From Oligella sp050920755 (GTDB lineage Bacteria; Pseudomonadota; Gammaproteobacteria; Burkholderiales; Burkholderiaceae_B), in assembly GCF_050920755.1 (NCBI RefSeq), contig NZ_CP158480.1, positions 1,426,001 through 1,490,000 of the forward strand: 64,000 bases of DNA. Direction: 5' to 3'. The notes under the pieces are model-generated. The model was given only the letters and a program-made list of their open reading frames with translations. It had not been told where the DNA came from and did no database searches. The translations under genes were made by a program, and so were the position numbers. Within the stretch, counting starts at the first letter, position 1, and each line of letters begins with the position of its first letter. Positions 19,195 to 29,500 of the stretch are shown in pieces.

Positions 19195-19347
19195 CATGGG
19201 CGCTTTTTGTCCACCCCCTTTTTGATGATTGTAAGTATGAGCAATTGGCCCGCAGCGCCCTTGCCATTCGGATTATCTTCCCCTTAGTCAGGGTGATACA
19301 GGTATCTTGCAACCTGCCGGGTTTGCTAACCTCGCTGGGCAAACCAA
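19195..19347. other. Unidentified structured intergenic segment, possible small RNA
   Basis: The gap 19155-19408 has no coding frame but is more GC-rich than the surrounding intergenic DNA and is dense in hairpins. Perfect stems can be drawn at 19198-19204/19254-19260, 19281-19284/19290-19293, 19299-19303/19312-19316 and 19320-19326/19339-19345, directly followed by a terminator on the plus strand. I compared it by eye with 6S, tmRNA, SRP RNA and common riboswitch cores and found no convincing match. Strand is unresolved; the terminator works both ways. Confidence 0.4.
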
Positions 19348-19377
19348 AAAAAGAGCCTGTTAAAAGGCTCCTTTTTT
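19346..19377. terminator. Bidirectional Rho-independent terminator
   Basis: Stem GAGCCT/AGGCTC (19353-19358 with 19365-19370) is flanked by an A run on the left and a T run on the right. It can end the long minus-strand selenium cluster after yhhQ and also any plus-strand RNA from the structured segment. Confidence 0.85.
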
Positions 19378-19408
19378 GCTTCTAAAAAACAATAACAGCG
19401 CTTTGCAC

Positions 19409-20023
19409 TTAAACCGCTTGCCCGTCGCTACTGACATCCATCTTTTTTTTGATTTTTGCGGCGCCAAGGTTCCACATCAAAGCTCTAAATGGTGCAAGTA
19501 GCATAATCGATAAACTGACCTTTATTGCCAAGTCCCCCAAACTCAAGGTAAACCAAGACACACCGGTGCCCACAAAGGCTACCGCAAAAAACACAAAAGT
19601 ATCGATAATTGAAGCCAATACACCGGCCAATAACGGTGCTAACCACCAAGCCTGTTGACGCAGGCGATGAAAAACAAAAATATCAAGAATATGTGCCAAT
19701 AAAAACGCCGTACCAGAGGCTAAAGCAATTCTCGGGGTCGATAAATAAACCGACACAATAAAGGCCGCACCAAAGCCCCAATAGACAATGCTACGCGCTG
19801 TTTTGGGGCCGAAACGACGATTCATCAAATCCGTGACTAAAAAAGTCACCGGATAAGTGATCGCACCCAAGGTCAACCAGTCATTAATATGAAACTGTGG
19901 CTGCACAAAATAATTTGAAGCCGCCACCAAAGCACACATAATCGCTAATGCAATTACACGTTGATGCTTTTTAATAGGTTCAAACTGCATGGTGCTAAAT
20001 TGCGTATCCTGTGTTTGCGTCAT
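19409..20023 (-). CDS. yhhQ: Queuosine precursor transporter, YhhQ/VUT family
   Basis: Membrane protein that imports preQ0/preQ1 for queuosine tRNA modification in studied homologues. The 204-residue product has about six hydrophobic helices. Family-typical segments are NWLTLGAITYPVTFLVTDLMNRRFGPKTAR-like (positions about 47-75), the SGTAFLLAH stretch and a conserved DTFVFF helix. It begins 26 bases after proC in the same direction, so it is probably the last gene of the selenium/proline cluster. No riboswitch can be fitted in that short gap. Confidence 0.87.
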   Translation of the reverse strand: MTQTQDTQFSTMQFEPIKKHQRVIALAIMCALVAASNYFVQPQFHINDWLTLGAITYPVTFLVTDLMNRRFGPKTARSIVYWGFGAAFIVSVYLSTPRIALASGTAFLLAHILDIFVFHRLRQQAWWLAPLLAGVLASIIDTFVFFAVAFVGTGVSWFTLSLGDLAIKVSLSIMLLAPFRALMWNLGAAKIKKKMDVSSDGQAV

Positions 20024-20049
20024 TACGATAATAATCCTGAACTGATAAA

Positions 20050-20889
20050 TTAAGACGGTTTTTTGGGACTTAGCTCCACGGCTAATTCTTTAGCTCGATC
20101 ATAAGAGGCCTTCATCGCTTTGGCAACTATCGCCCTTAAGCCCTCTTGCTCGAATACCACTAAAGCCTGCTCCGTGGTACCTTTTTTAGAGGTGACATTG
20201 GCTCGCAGCTGTGCAATCGGTAAATCCGACTGCTCCATCATCATGGTTGCTCCCTTGAGCGTTTGAATAGCATGGTGCCGTGCCGTCGCCTCATCATAAC
20301 CTAATGCCATAGCGCCCTCGATAAGCGCTTCGGCAAATAAGTACACATAGGCAACCCCGCTACCACTTAAGCCCGTCACCGCATCAAGCATGGACTCCTC
20401 ACTAAAGAAATCCAAACGTCCGCATGCCTTAAAAATAGCCTCGAACTGATGCCTATCCTGCTCCGTCACTGCCGCAGAGCAATAGGCGCCGATCACTCCC
20501 TCACCGACTAAAGAGGGCGTATTAGGCATGGTGCGAATAATTTTAAGCGGTGCTTCATGCTGAGGTGCTAAAAAAGCGGCTAAAGTATCAACACTTAAGG
20601 CGGCCGCTACACTAATCACTAATTTATCCGCAGCAAAATAAGCCTGATAATTCTGCAGCACCTCCTGCATCATCTGTGGCTTAACCGCCAATACCCAAAT
20701 CTCTGCATCAGCAAAAGCCGGACCGGCACCAATCTGCACATGCTGCACACCCTTGGCTCGCCAATTACACACAGAGGACTCGGAACTCACTGAAATCAGT
20801 AGATCTTCGGGCTGACAACTGCCCTGCTTTAACATTCCGTCAATAATAGCGGCAGCCATATTGCCGCCGCCGATAAATGCAATTTTCAT
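20050..20889 (-). CDS. proC: Pyrroline-5-carboxylate reductase
   Basis: Last step of proline synthesis, reducing pyrroline-5-carboxylate with NAD(P)H. The 279-residue enzyme has the N-terminal Rossmann motif FIGGGNMAAAII, the segment RTMPNTPSLVGEG, and the family signature near GLSGSGVAYVYLFAEALIEGA, then LRANVTSKKGTTEQAL. It starts 12 bases after selD on the same strand. Placement at the end of the sel cluster is a positional association; no selenium role is implied. Confidence 0.96.
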   Translation of the reverse strand: MKIAFIGGGNMAAAIIDGMLKQGSCQPEDLLISVSSESSVCNWRAKGVQHVQIGAGPAFADAEIWVLAVKPQMMQEVLQNYQAYFAADKLVISVAAALSVDTLAAFLAPQHEAPLKIIRTMPNTPSLVGEGVIGAYCSAAVTEQDRHQFEAIFKACGRLDFFSEESMLDAVTGLSGSGVAYVYLFAEALIEGAMALGYDEATARHHAIQTLKGATMMMEQSDLPIAQLRANVTSKKGTTEQALVVFEQEGLRAIVAKAMKASYDRAKELAVELSPKKPS

Positions 20890-20901
20890 CGTTAAATAAA
20901 A

Positions 20902-21981
20902 CTAGGCCTTAGTGACTTTAACCTTAGGATTATCACTGGCAGCGCCGACCTCACCAATCACGCTTGCCAAATCAAAGCCATTGGCTTTAAGTAGCGCCAA
21001 CACCTCATCAACCGCTTCCGGGCTCACGGCCAATAACAGCCCACCGGAAGTTTGCGGATCGGTTAACAGCGCACGCTCGACGTCTGTAATCGCCTCATCC
21101 AATTCCACACGCTCGGAAATGGCATGCCAGTTGCGACCTGAAGCACCGGTGATATAACCCTGCTCGGCTAATTCACGAGCACCCTCTAAAAACGGCACCT
21201 GCGCCAAATTAATATGTAAATCAAAACCCGAACCGCGGGCAATCTCGGATGAATGGCCTAATAAAGCAAAACCGGTCACATCCGTCATCGCATGCACCGC
21301 ATCCAATGGGCCAAGCTTGGCACCCGGGGTATTCAGCTTGGTGGTGGAATCGATCATCAATTGATAAGAAGCCTCGGGTAAGGCATTTTTCTTAAGTGCT
21401 GCGGAAAACACACCGACACCCAAGCCCTTGGTTAGTATCAGTACATCGCCGCTTTTAGCCCGAGAATTGCGCTTAATCTGCTCAGGATGGATGGTACCCA
21501 TCGCCGCTAAACCGTAAATCGGCTCCACTGAGTCAATGGAATGACCGCCCGCAATCGGAATACCGGCTTGCTGACACACATCCACCCCACCCTGAAGAAT
21601 TTTAGCAATCTGATCATGCGGCAGCACATTAATCGGCATTGCCACCAATGCCAAAGCCATCACCGGCGTCCCGCCCATAGCGTAAATATCGGATAAAGCG
21701 TTAGTTGCCGCAATACGACCGAAATCATAAGGATCATCCACAATCGGCATAAAAAAGTCAGTCGTCGCAATCAATGCCTGCTCATCGTTTAAACGAAAAA
21801 CTGCCGCATCATCGGCAGTCTCATTACCCACCAACAGATTGGGAAAAACCTGTCCGGCAGGCATTTTAGCCATTAAATTAGACAGTACGTCGGGGGCAAT
21901 CTTACAGCCGCAGCCACCGCCGTGCGATAAAGAGGTTAAACGAGGAGATTCAATAGATTGATTGGAATTACTTTCAGCCAT
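20902..21981 (-). CDS. selD: Selenophosphate synthetase
   Basis: Makes selenophosphate from selenide and ATP, the Se donor for Sec-tRNA. The glycine-rich active-site loop HGGGCGCK places the catalytic Cys at residue 24 and Lys at 27 (E. coli Cys17/Lys20). The AIRS-type ATP-binding domains follow (TTDFFMPIVDDPYDFGRIAATNALSD). The open frame extends further upstream but would run into tRNA-Sec, so I place the start at ATG 21981, preceded by GGTGAG; ATG 21993 is an alternative. The active-site residue is Cys, not Sec. Length is then 359 residues, close to the E. coli 347. Confidence 0.95.
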   Translation of the reverse strand: MAESNSNQSIESPRLTSLSHGGGCGCKIAPDVLSNLMAKMPAGQVFPNLLVGNETADDAAVFRLNDEQALIATTDFFMPIVDDPYDFGRIAATNALSDIYAMGGTPVMALALVAMPINVLPHDQIAKILQGGVDVCQQAGIPIAGGHSIDSVEPIYGLAAMGTIHPEQIKRNSRAKSGDVLILTKGLGVGVFSAALKKNALPEASYQLMIDSTTKLNTPGAKLGPLDAVHAMTDVTGFALLGHSSEIARGSGFDLHINLAQVPFLEGARELAEQGYITGASGRNWHAISERVELDEAITDVERALLTDPQTSGGLLLAVSPEAVDEVLALLKANGFDLASVIGEVGAASDNPKVKVTKA

Positions 21982-22005
21982 GAGACTCACCATCTGAAAT
22001 AAAAT

Positions 22006-22101
22006 TGGCGGAAGGTAGCAGGAGTCGAACCTACATGGGAATGTCTGACATCCCCAACTGGATTTGAAGCCCAGCCGTAACACCGGTTACGCATACCTCC
22101 C
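22006..22101 (-). tRNA. selC: tRNA-Sec (anticodon UCA)
   Basis: 96 bases including an encoded CCA. It has the hallmark 8-bp acceptor stem (GGGAGGTA pairing with TACCTTCC, one G-U), a long variable arm, the anticodon loop CTTCAAA (UCA, reads UGA) and a GGTTCGACTCC T-arm. It lies between selB and selD on the same strand, so all four sel genes are contiguous. Confidence 0.97.
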
Positions 22102-22119
22102 GACAAGGTTAATAGATTA

Positions 22120-24057
22120 TTATAACCAATCTAAAGAACGGTTGCGAACTAATCTTCGCTCTTTGACACGACGAGTTAAACCGGCGCGATCAAAATACTC
22201 CAAAATCTGCACTGCCCGCTTACGACCTAAACCCGAAGCGTCTCTAAACTCGGCCGTGCCGATATCATCTTGCGGTTCCAGACCAAGGACAATATTTGCC
22301 AAGGCTTGTAAAGATTTACGGTGATAAAAAAGATCATGAACCACTTGGAAAATCTCGCCCTGCCGACTTAAACGCCGTAAAACCTGACGTACATCCGCCT
22401 CTGCCGCACCTAATTGCTTAGCAATATCGCGCACCCAAGGTGGATTGGATCCACCCGCCTCTACCATCGGTAAGATCTGCTCTGCCAAGCGTGCCTCTTT
22501 TTCCGATAACACCGGAATATGCTCCGGCAAATGCAATAAACTACGGGTTCGCGCAATTAAACCCTGATCCGACAAATAGCGCACCAATAACTGCCACAGC
22601 ACATCGGACACCTTAGGCAAAGTCATGCGCCGCATACGCAATACCTCTACCCCAACCTCATCCGGTGACTGCTCATGAAAAGCTGCTAAGCGATTAACCA
22701 CTTGCTCAGCTAAAGCTCGCCATTGTTCCTCTAAAATCCAGATTTTTTGAGCCTGAGCACCGCTAGGCACCAATTCCAAGACAGCCTCAGGCCTTACTAA
22801 TTTACTTAATGACTTACCGGTAAGACGTAAAAGCGTTTTTTCACTTAACCCATAAGGCGCCAATTTTAAGAGTACCTCTAAACCGGCACCGTTTAAAAAA
22901 GCCGACACACCGTCAAGCCAAGCTAAACGCTCCGGTGAGCGACGCTTACGATCAGGTGCATTAGGGTGTAAAACACGACCACCGCCAATGGTTTGGGTAG
23001 CCTGAGGATTACGAATAATAAAACGATCACCGGTCATACTGCAAATCGGCTCTTCAGACACCAATTGCACCATGGCTCGCTGGCCCGGTTCTAACCTATC
23101 ATGACTTAAAGGTACCGCATGCACATAATAATGCTTAGCCGCAATATGCAAATGTAAAGGCGTCCATGCTTGAATCGTTTGCTCTGATGAGTTCATCAAC
23201 TGCAAATCGACATCAATATTAAAAGACGGCGTAAAATTTAGTGCATCGGCAATCCAATCACCGCGCTCAATCGCATCCTTACTGATGCCGACTAAATTCA
23301 GTGCACAACGTTGCCCGGCACGTGCGCTTTGCGAAGGTTGATCCTGTGCGTGGATAGAGCGTACACGCACAGAAGCTTCCGAGGGGAAGTGCCTTAAATC
23401 AATCACCTCACCCTCAGCTTGACCGGCTTGAATCCGCAAATCCAATTCTCCGCCATGCACCGTTCCGGTGACCACCGTACCCTGTCCACTCAAAGTAAAG
23501 ACACGGTCCACCGCTAACCTAAAAAGCCCCTCGGATTTTTGACCGGCGCGCGTTTCCGCTTCTTTAAATAAATACTCACGCAATTCAGCAATGCCGGTAT
23601 CGGCCTCATCCAAGGCATCGGTCACAAAAACCGGGGCATTTTCTAAAAAACCACCTGCGACTAAAGACCGTATCTCCTGCTCAACCGCTGCGATTCGGGC
23701 AGCATCAACCATAGCAGCCTTAGTGATAACAATGGCGCCGGCCGTGATATTCAATAACGATAAAATCGCTAAATGCTCACGAGTCTGTGGCATCACGCCG
23801 TCATCGGCGGCCACCACCAATAAAGCAAAATCAATACCGGTGGCGCCGGAAACCATCGTACGAATCAAGCGCTCATGACCCGGTACATCAATAAAGCCCA
23901 GCACATCGCCATTGGCTAACGGCGTATAGGCATAGCCCAATTGAATGGAGATACCGCGCCTTTTTTCTTCCTCTAAACGATCGGTTTCAACCCCGGTTAA
24001 AGCACGAATTAAAGTCGTTTTACCATGGTCAATATGACCCGCTGTACCAATAATCAT
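22120..24057 (-). CDS. selB: Selenocysteine-specific elongation factor
   Basis: GTPase that brings Sec-tRNA to UGA codons marked by a SECIS hairpin. The 645-residue protein begins with the G1 motif GTAGHIDHGKTTL, then switch G3 FIDVPGHERLI and the G4-like TKAAMVD. Domains II-III follow, and the C-terminal third has winged-helix repeats that bind SECIS RNA (ASGLGRKRAVQILEYFDRAG LTRR near the end). It is 3 bases after selA and 18 bases before tRNA-Sec. Length is close to E. coli SelB (614). Confidence 0.96.
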   Translation of the reverse strand: MIIGTAGHIDHGKTTLIRALTGVETDRLEEEKRRGISIQLGYAYTPLANGDVLGFIDVPGHERLIRTMVSGATGIDFALLVVAADDGVMPQTREHLAILSLLNITAGAIVITKAAMVDAARIAAVEQEIRSLVAGGFLENAPVFVTDALDEADTGIAELREYLFKEAETRAGQKSEGLFRLAVDRVFTLSGQGTVVTGTVHGGELDLRIQAGQAEGEVIDLRHFPSEASVRVRSIHAQDQPSQSARAGQRCALNLVGISKDAIERGDWIADALNFTPSFNIDVDLQLMNSSEQTIQAWTPLHLHIAAKHYYVHAVPLSHDRLEPGQRAMVQLVSEEPICSMTGDRFIIRNPQATQTIGGGRVLHPNAPDRKRRSPERLAWLDGVSAFLNGAGLEVLLKLAPYGLSEKTLLRLTGKSLSKLVRPEAVLELVPSGAQAQKIWILEEQWRALAEQVVNRLAAFHEQSPDEVGVEVLRMRRMTLPKVSDVLWQLLVRYLSDQGLIARTRSLLHLPEHIPVLSEKEARLAEQILPMVEAGGSNPPWVRDIAKQLGAAEADVRQVLRRLSRQGEIFQVVHDLFYHRKSLQALANIVLGLEPQDDIGTAEFRDASGLGRKRAVQILEYFDRAGLTRRVKERRLVRNRSLDWL

Positions 24058-24060
24058 TAA

Positions 24061-25491
24061 TTAAATGCTCGTTAAATCCTGTTGCAGTTGCTCGCTAAAC
24101 TCCGCCTCTTGATGCGATTCTAAGCAACGCATATCCAATAATAAAGTATCCTCGGCAATGCGTCCGATGACCGGCTTGCTCAGTCCGCGTAGACGCTCTT
24201 CTAAAGCCAATAAATGACGACCCGGTCTACCCGCACCCACATAACGAATGGCCAAGCCATAACTATCCAATAACTCTACCGGCATGGCACCGCTACCGAT
24301 TTGACTTGCCATAGGGGCTACCTCAACCTGAAAGTCCGCACCCACCCATTGTTGTAGCGATGCTTGCAGCGCCTCTGCCGTTTGCTTAATGGCAGACGGT
24401 GCGCGCGTAAATAGACGCATGGTAGTTAAACGCTCAGCCAATAACTCGGGACTGCGATATAGCTGTAAAATCGGCTCCAGAGCAGCCAGCGTGATTTTGC
24501 CGACCCTTAAAGCTCGCTTAAGGGGATTCTTTTTAATTTGTGCGATTAAATCAGCCCGACCCACAATCAAACCGGCTTGAGGACCACCCAGCAGTTTATC
24601 CCCACTAAAGGTCACAATATCGGCACCTGCCTCAATGGTTTGACGTACCGTCACCTCTGCCGGTAAACCCCATTTAGTGAGATCTACCAAGGTGCCGCTT
24701 CCTAAATCCACGGTAGCGGGCAAACCGTGCTTTTGAGCAATGGTTGAGACCTCCGCAACCGAAACCTCTTTGGTAAAACCACTGATTTCATAATTACTGC
24801 AATGCACCTTCATCAGCATGGACGTCTTGTCAGAAATCGCCTGCTCATAATCACGTGCATGGGTGCGATTGGTGGTACCGATTTCCACCAGCTTAGCATT
24901 AGCACGCTTCATAATATCGGGGATTCTAAAAGCACCGCCAATCTCTACCAACTCACCACGCGACACCACCACCTCACGCTCATAAGCCAGTGAATTCAGC
25001 ATAAGCAGTACAGCGGCGGCGTTATTATTGACAACGGTAGCGGCTTCGGCACCGGTTAACTCACACAGTAGATCCTCAATCAAATCATCCCTATCACCGC
25101 GCCCACCTGAAATTAAATCGTATTCCAAATTCATGGGATTACGCATTGCTTCAACCACGGCTTCAACCGCCATCTCCGGCAATAAAGCACGACCCAAATT
25201 GGTATGGAGTACCACACCGGTCAAATTAAACACTAAGCGTAAACGCGATTGCATGCTTTGATTAAGTGATGAACGTACTAACTGCGCCATTTTATGACTG
25301 AGCTCGGGCGCTTTTAAATCAATGGCTAAGGGCTTATTTTCGCGAATGCTCTGACGCAGATCCTCCAGCACCAAGCGTACTTGCCGGCTCACTAATTGAT
25401 GACCATAATCAGCCAGCAAGGGCTTAAAAGCATCGCTACTTAATAACTTATCGAGCGATGGTAAATCTCTAAATGAAAATATCAGCGTCAT
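24061..25491 (-). CDS. selA: Selenocysteine synthase (L-seryl-tRNA(Sec) selenium transferase)
   Basis: PLP enzyme that converts seryl-tRNA(Sec) to selenocysteinyl-tRNA(Sec). The 476-residue protein has NLTGVVLHTNLGRALLP near the N-terminal active site, VNNNAAAVLLML, and the PLP-Lys motif TFSGDKLLGGPQAG at about residue 300. C-terminal RIAEDTLLLDMR is typical of SelA. It starts 25 bases after fdhE and is followed by selB after 3 bases. Confidence 0.97.
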   Translation of the reverse strand: MTLIFSFRDLPSLDKLLSSDAFKPLLADYGHQLVSRQVRLVLEDLRQSIRENKPLAIDLKAPELSHKMAQLVRSSLNQSMQSRLRLVFNLTGVVLHTNLGRALLPEMAVEAVVEAMRNPMNLEYDLISGGRGDRDDLIEDLLCELTGAEAATVVNNNAAAVLLMLNSLAYEREVVVSRGELVEIGGAFRIPDIMKRANAKLVEIGTTNRTHARDYEQAISDKTSMLMKVHCSNYEISGFTKEVSVAEVSTIAQKHGLPATVDLGSGTLVDLTKWGLPAEVTVRQTIEAGADIVTFSGDKLLGGPQAGLIVGRADLIAQIKKNPLKRALRVGKITLAALEPILQLYRSPELLAERLTTMRLFTRAPSAIKQTAEALQASLQQWVGADFQVEVAPMASQIGSGAMPVELLDSYGLAIRYVGAGRPGRHLLALEERLRGLSKPVIGRIAEDTLLLDMRCLESHQEAEFSEQLQQDLTSI

Positions 25492-25516
25492 AAAACAAAA
25501 ACACCCCGATTAACAA

Positions 25517-26461
25517 CTACTCTGCTTCCGGCGCTTCAGCAGCTTGCCATAAAAAAGGATTACCGCTGGCACGCTCAAAGCCTTCATCTGCCATCAAAAT
25601 ATCTAACTGCAAAGAGGCCAAATCATCAGCCACCGGATCCACATTAAGATCCTTTTCCTGATAGAAAATTTTACGGTAAGTATGACAGTTCGGACAGCTC
25701 TCCGCCTTAATCGCCTCCGACTGTCCCTCTAAATGATAGAAGCTGATATCCTTGGTACTCGAACATGTCGTGCACACCACACGCACCATATGCCACTGAG
25801 TGGCACATAAAGAGCAGTTTAAATAACGGATCCCCTGCTGACTACCAATTTGTACCACACTACTGACCGGTAAAGAACCACAGCAAGGGCAAACGCCGGA
25901 TTCCTGCTGTACCACCGGTAAATTTTCCACACCCAAATTAATTGCCAACTGTGTCCAATACACATGCAAAGCGGCCATAATCACGGGTGCCATGGCCGGA
26001 TCTGCATCTTGATCGGCCAATACACGCTCGGCAATCGCTTCCAGTGCTGCCGGATTCTCATCAATCTGCTTTAACATGGCTTGTGCCACCGTCACTGCAA
26101 CCGCAGGCACGGACTCGGCCTTGATTAAATACTGCAAAATATCGGCAAGCATTTTTAACCAAAGCGGATCGCGCTCGATGGTTGAAGGTTGCAGGGCCGG
26201 CATACCGTATTTTTGGGAGGATTCAATTCTCTCCTCAGTCACCGCAGGTACCTCATAACGGTTAAATACCTCGGCTTGTGCTTCAGAAATCACCGCGATT
26301 AATAACAAATAATCCTTGAGCGGATTGTCCTCTGCCAACTGCTTTAAACGAGCAGCACGCGAGAGAAAAACAGACTTGCCCTCAGGCAAAACAATGCGGG
26401 GAAATGCGAATGAACTCTCATCTAAAATTTCTTCTTTAGAACGAATTTTTTGCAATGTCAT
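25517..26461 (-). CDS. fdhE: Formate dehydrogenase accessory protein FdhE
   Basis: Cytosolic factor needed for activity of exported formate dehydrogenases. The 314-residue protein has a helical N-domain and four CxxC pairs in the C-terminal half (CPCC, CSLC, CTTC, CPNC), which form rubredoxin-like metal sites in known FdhE. It lies 82 bases after the catalytic subunit and 25 bases before selA. The terminal FdhE-like ending GFERASGNPFLW is also typical. Confidence 0.94.
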   Translation of the reverse strand: MTLQKIRSKEEILDESSFAFPRIVLPEGKSVFLSRAARLKQLAEDNPLKDYLLLIAVISEAQAEVFNRYEVPAVTEERIESSQKYGMPALQPSTIERDPLWLKMLADILQYLIKAESVPAVAVTVAQAMLKQIDENPAALEAIAERVLADQDADPAMAPVIMAALHVYWTQLAINLGVENLPVVQQESGVCPCCGSLPVSSVVQIGSQQGIRYLNCSLCATQWHMVRVVCTTCSSTKDISFYHLEGQSEAIKAESCPNCHTYRKIFYQEKDLNVDPVADDLASLQLDILMADEGFERASGNPFLWQAAEAPEAE

Positions 26462-26543
26462 ACTCCAATAAAAAACTGCCCTACATTTGATTGTAGAGCA
26501 GTTTTAAGAGACTACCTACTAAGTCGATTGAGAAAATAAGTAA

Positions 26544-29500
26544 TTAAATCTTCTCAACATTGACTAAGAAGGACTTGAACTCAGGTGTCTGAGTATTACC
26601 GTCACCGACAGCAGGGGTTAAGCTATTGGCTATGAAGCCTTTTTTAGCCACACCCACAAAGCCCCAGTGTAACGGGATACCGACCTGGTGGAGCTCCTTA
26701 CCGTCGACATTAAGCGTTTTAATACGCTTAGTCACCACAGCAACTGCTTTGATGTAGTCACGTTTAGAAGACACCTTGACACGAGCACCGGCCTTAATGC
26801 CGAGCTTCTCGGCCAGACCTTCGCCAATTTCAACGAATTGCTCCGGTTGAGCGATAGCGTTGAGCTTAACGTTTTTAGTCCAATAGTGGAAGTGCTCGGT
26901 TAAGCGATAAGTCGTACCCACGTACGGGAACTCTTCGACCTTACCCATATCCTCCAAGTCACGCTTAAACACGCGGGCACCCGGGTTATTGAGCGCACGT
27001 GGCTCATTCGGGTTAAGCGGGTTGGCAGCCAATGGCGTCTCGAACGGCTCGTAATGCTCAGGGAACGGGCCCTCAGCCATACCCTTACGAGCGAAGAAAC
27101 GACCGGTACCCTCAGGGTTCATAATAAATGGACCCATACCGTTTGCCGGCGCTTCATCGGCCTTATAGTCAGGTACATCAGCACCGACCCAAGCCTTACC
27201 GTTCCAGTAAACCAAGGCACGATCGCTATCCCACGGACGACCACTCGGATCCGCCGAAGCACGGTTATATAGAATACGACGGTTAGCAGGCCATGCCCAA
27301 GCCCAGTTAAGGCTTTGACCGATACCTGTCGGGTCGCTATTGTCGCGACGTGCCATCATATTACCCTGCTCGGTAAAGGAACCGGAGTAAATCCAGCAAC
27401 CGCAAGCGGTTGAACCGTCATCACGTAACTCGGCAAAACCGGCCACCTGCTCGCCACCCTTGCGTGTGATCACGCTCGGATCACTTGGGCTAGTCAAGTT
27501 AACCAAGGCCTTACCGTTCATCTCCTTAGCTAATTCCTCAGCCGAAGGATCTAAACGTGTACTGTATGGCCAATCCAAGTTAACGATCGGATCAGGGAAC
27601 GCACCACCCTCTTCGACGTAAAGCTCACGAATGCGATTATAGAGTAAAGCCATAATCTCAATATCACTCTTTGCTTCACCCGGTGGATTCGCACCCTTCC
27701 AGTGCCATTGAAGGACACGACCGGAGTTCACTAAAGCACCGGATTCCTCAGCGAAGCAGCTAGTCGGTAAGCGAATCACCTCGGTTTGGATTGATGCGGT
27801 ATCCACATCATTTTCCTCGCCGGCATTACGCCAGAACTCGGAAGTATCTGTGCGTAGCGGATCCATTACTACCATAAACTTCAACTTGGAAAAAGCTTCC
27901 GATTGCTTTTTCTTGTGCGGAGCGGCCGCTAATGGGTTAAAGCCCTGACAGATGTAACCGTTAAACTTGCCCTGAGTCATCATCTCATAGGCTCGTAACA
28001 TATCGTACGGCTTATCGAGTTTAGGGAACCAGTCAAAGCAGTAGTCGTTTTCTGCGGTTGCTGCCTTACCGAACCATGCCTTACTTAAGCTGACCCAGAA
28101 CTTCTTATAGTTACCCCAGTAGCTTAACTGATTCTCACGCATCGGCTTATGAGCACGTGCTTTGATGTAATCATCAAAGTTCTGCTCACCGTCCTTGGCG
28201 AGCGTCATGTAACCCGGCAACAGATCCGTCATCAGACCCAAGTCGGTTAAGCCCTGAATATTGGAGTGACCACGTAAAGCGTTCACACCGCCACCGGCCA
28301 TACCGATATTACCCAAGAGGAGCTGCATCATCGCAGCGGTTCGAATAATCTGAGAACCGATTGAGTGTTGCGTCCAACCTAAGGCATAAAGAATGGTTAA
28401 AGTACGATTAGGTACATGGGTAGAAGAGATAATCTCGGCGATTTCTAAGAACTTTTCCTTAGGCGTACCGCAGACACGCTCTACCATTTCGGGCGTATAA
28501 CGCTCGTAGTGCTTTCTCATCAATTGATAAACACAGCGAGGATGTCTTAAGCTCAGGTCAGTTCTGACATAACCCGTCTCTTCGTCAATCTCGTATTCCC
28601 AAGTATTACGGTCATAAGTACGAGTTTCCTCGTTATAACCGGAGTAAATACCCTCATTAAAATCAAAATCTTCGCGCACCACAAAACTGAAGTCAGTGTA
28701 GTGACGTACGTATTCGTGTTGGATCTTGTTATTATCCAATAAATACTTAATAACTGCGCCCAAGAAGACAATATCCGTACCGGTACGGATTGGCGCATAA
28801 ATATCGGCTACCGATGCTGTACGGTTAAAACGCGGATCCACGCAAATCAATGTCGCATTGTTGCGAGTTTTTGCTTCGATTGCCCATCTAAAGCCCACAG
28901 GGTGTGCTTCAGCGGCGTTACCGCCCATCACTAATACAACATTGGCATTTTTGATATCGACCCAGTGGTTCGTCATCGCACCACGGCCAAACGTCGGAGC
29001 AAGACCTGCTACCGTCGGACCATGTCAAACACGAGCCTGGTTATCGAATGCTAACATCCCCATCGGACGAATAACTTTGTGAGTGATATAACCCACTTCA
29101 TTCGGTGATGCAGATGCTGCTAACATTCCTGTAGTTAACCAACGATTGACCGTTTGGCCCTTTTCATTTTTCTCGATAAAGTTAGCGTCACGGTCGTCCT
29201 TCATCAGACGAGCAACCTTGTCGATTGCCTCTTCCCAAGACAGACGAACCCACTTATCAGAACCCGGCGCACGATACTCAGGGTGCATTAAGCGATGTGG
29301 GCTGTGAATAAAGTCAATAAGACCGGCACCCTTAGGACAAAGGGCACCACGGTTAACTGGGTTATCCGGGTCACCTTCGATGTGTACGATGGTGTCGATA
29401 GCGTTTTTAGCACCATCACCGATACCGTACATTAATAATCCACAGGCTACTGAACAGTATGGACAGGTATTGCGCGTTTCTGTCATGCGCAATAATTTGT

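Noticed and set aside
19195..19347. 6S RNA (ssrS)
   Set aside because: Hairpin content is suggestive, but I could not fit the long closing stem and central bubble of 6S on either strand; left as unidentified.
22004..22083. Extended selD N-terminus
   Set aside because: The extension is translation of tRNA-Sec; the SelD active-site loop lies normally placed if the start is 21981 or 21993.
26544..28976. Separate short formate dehydrogenase gene starting MTNHW
   Set aside because: The upstream frame ends at a TGA in the exact Sec context with a SECIS-like hairpin, and selABCD is adjacent; the two frames are one gene.
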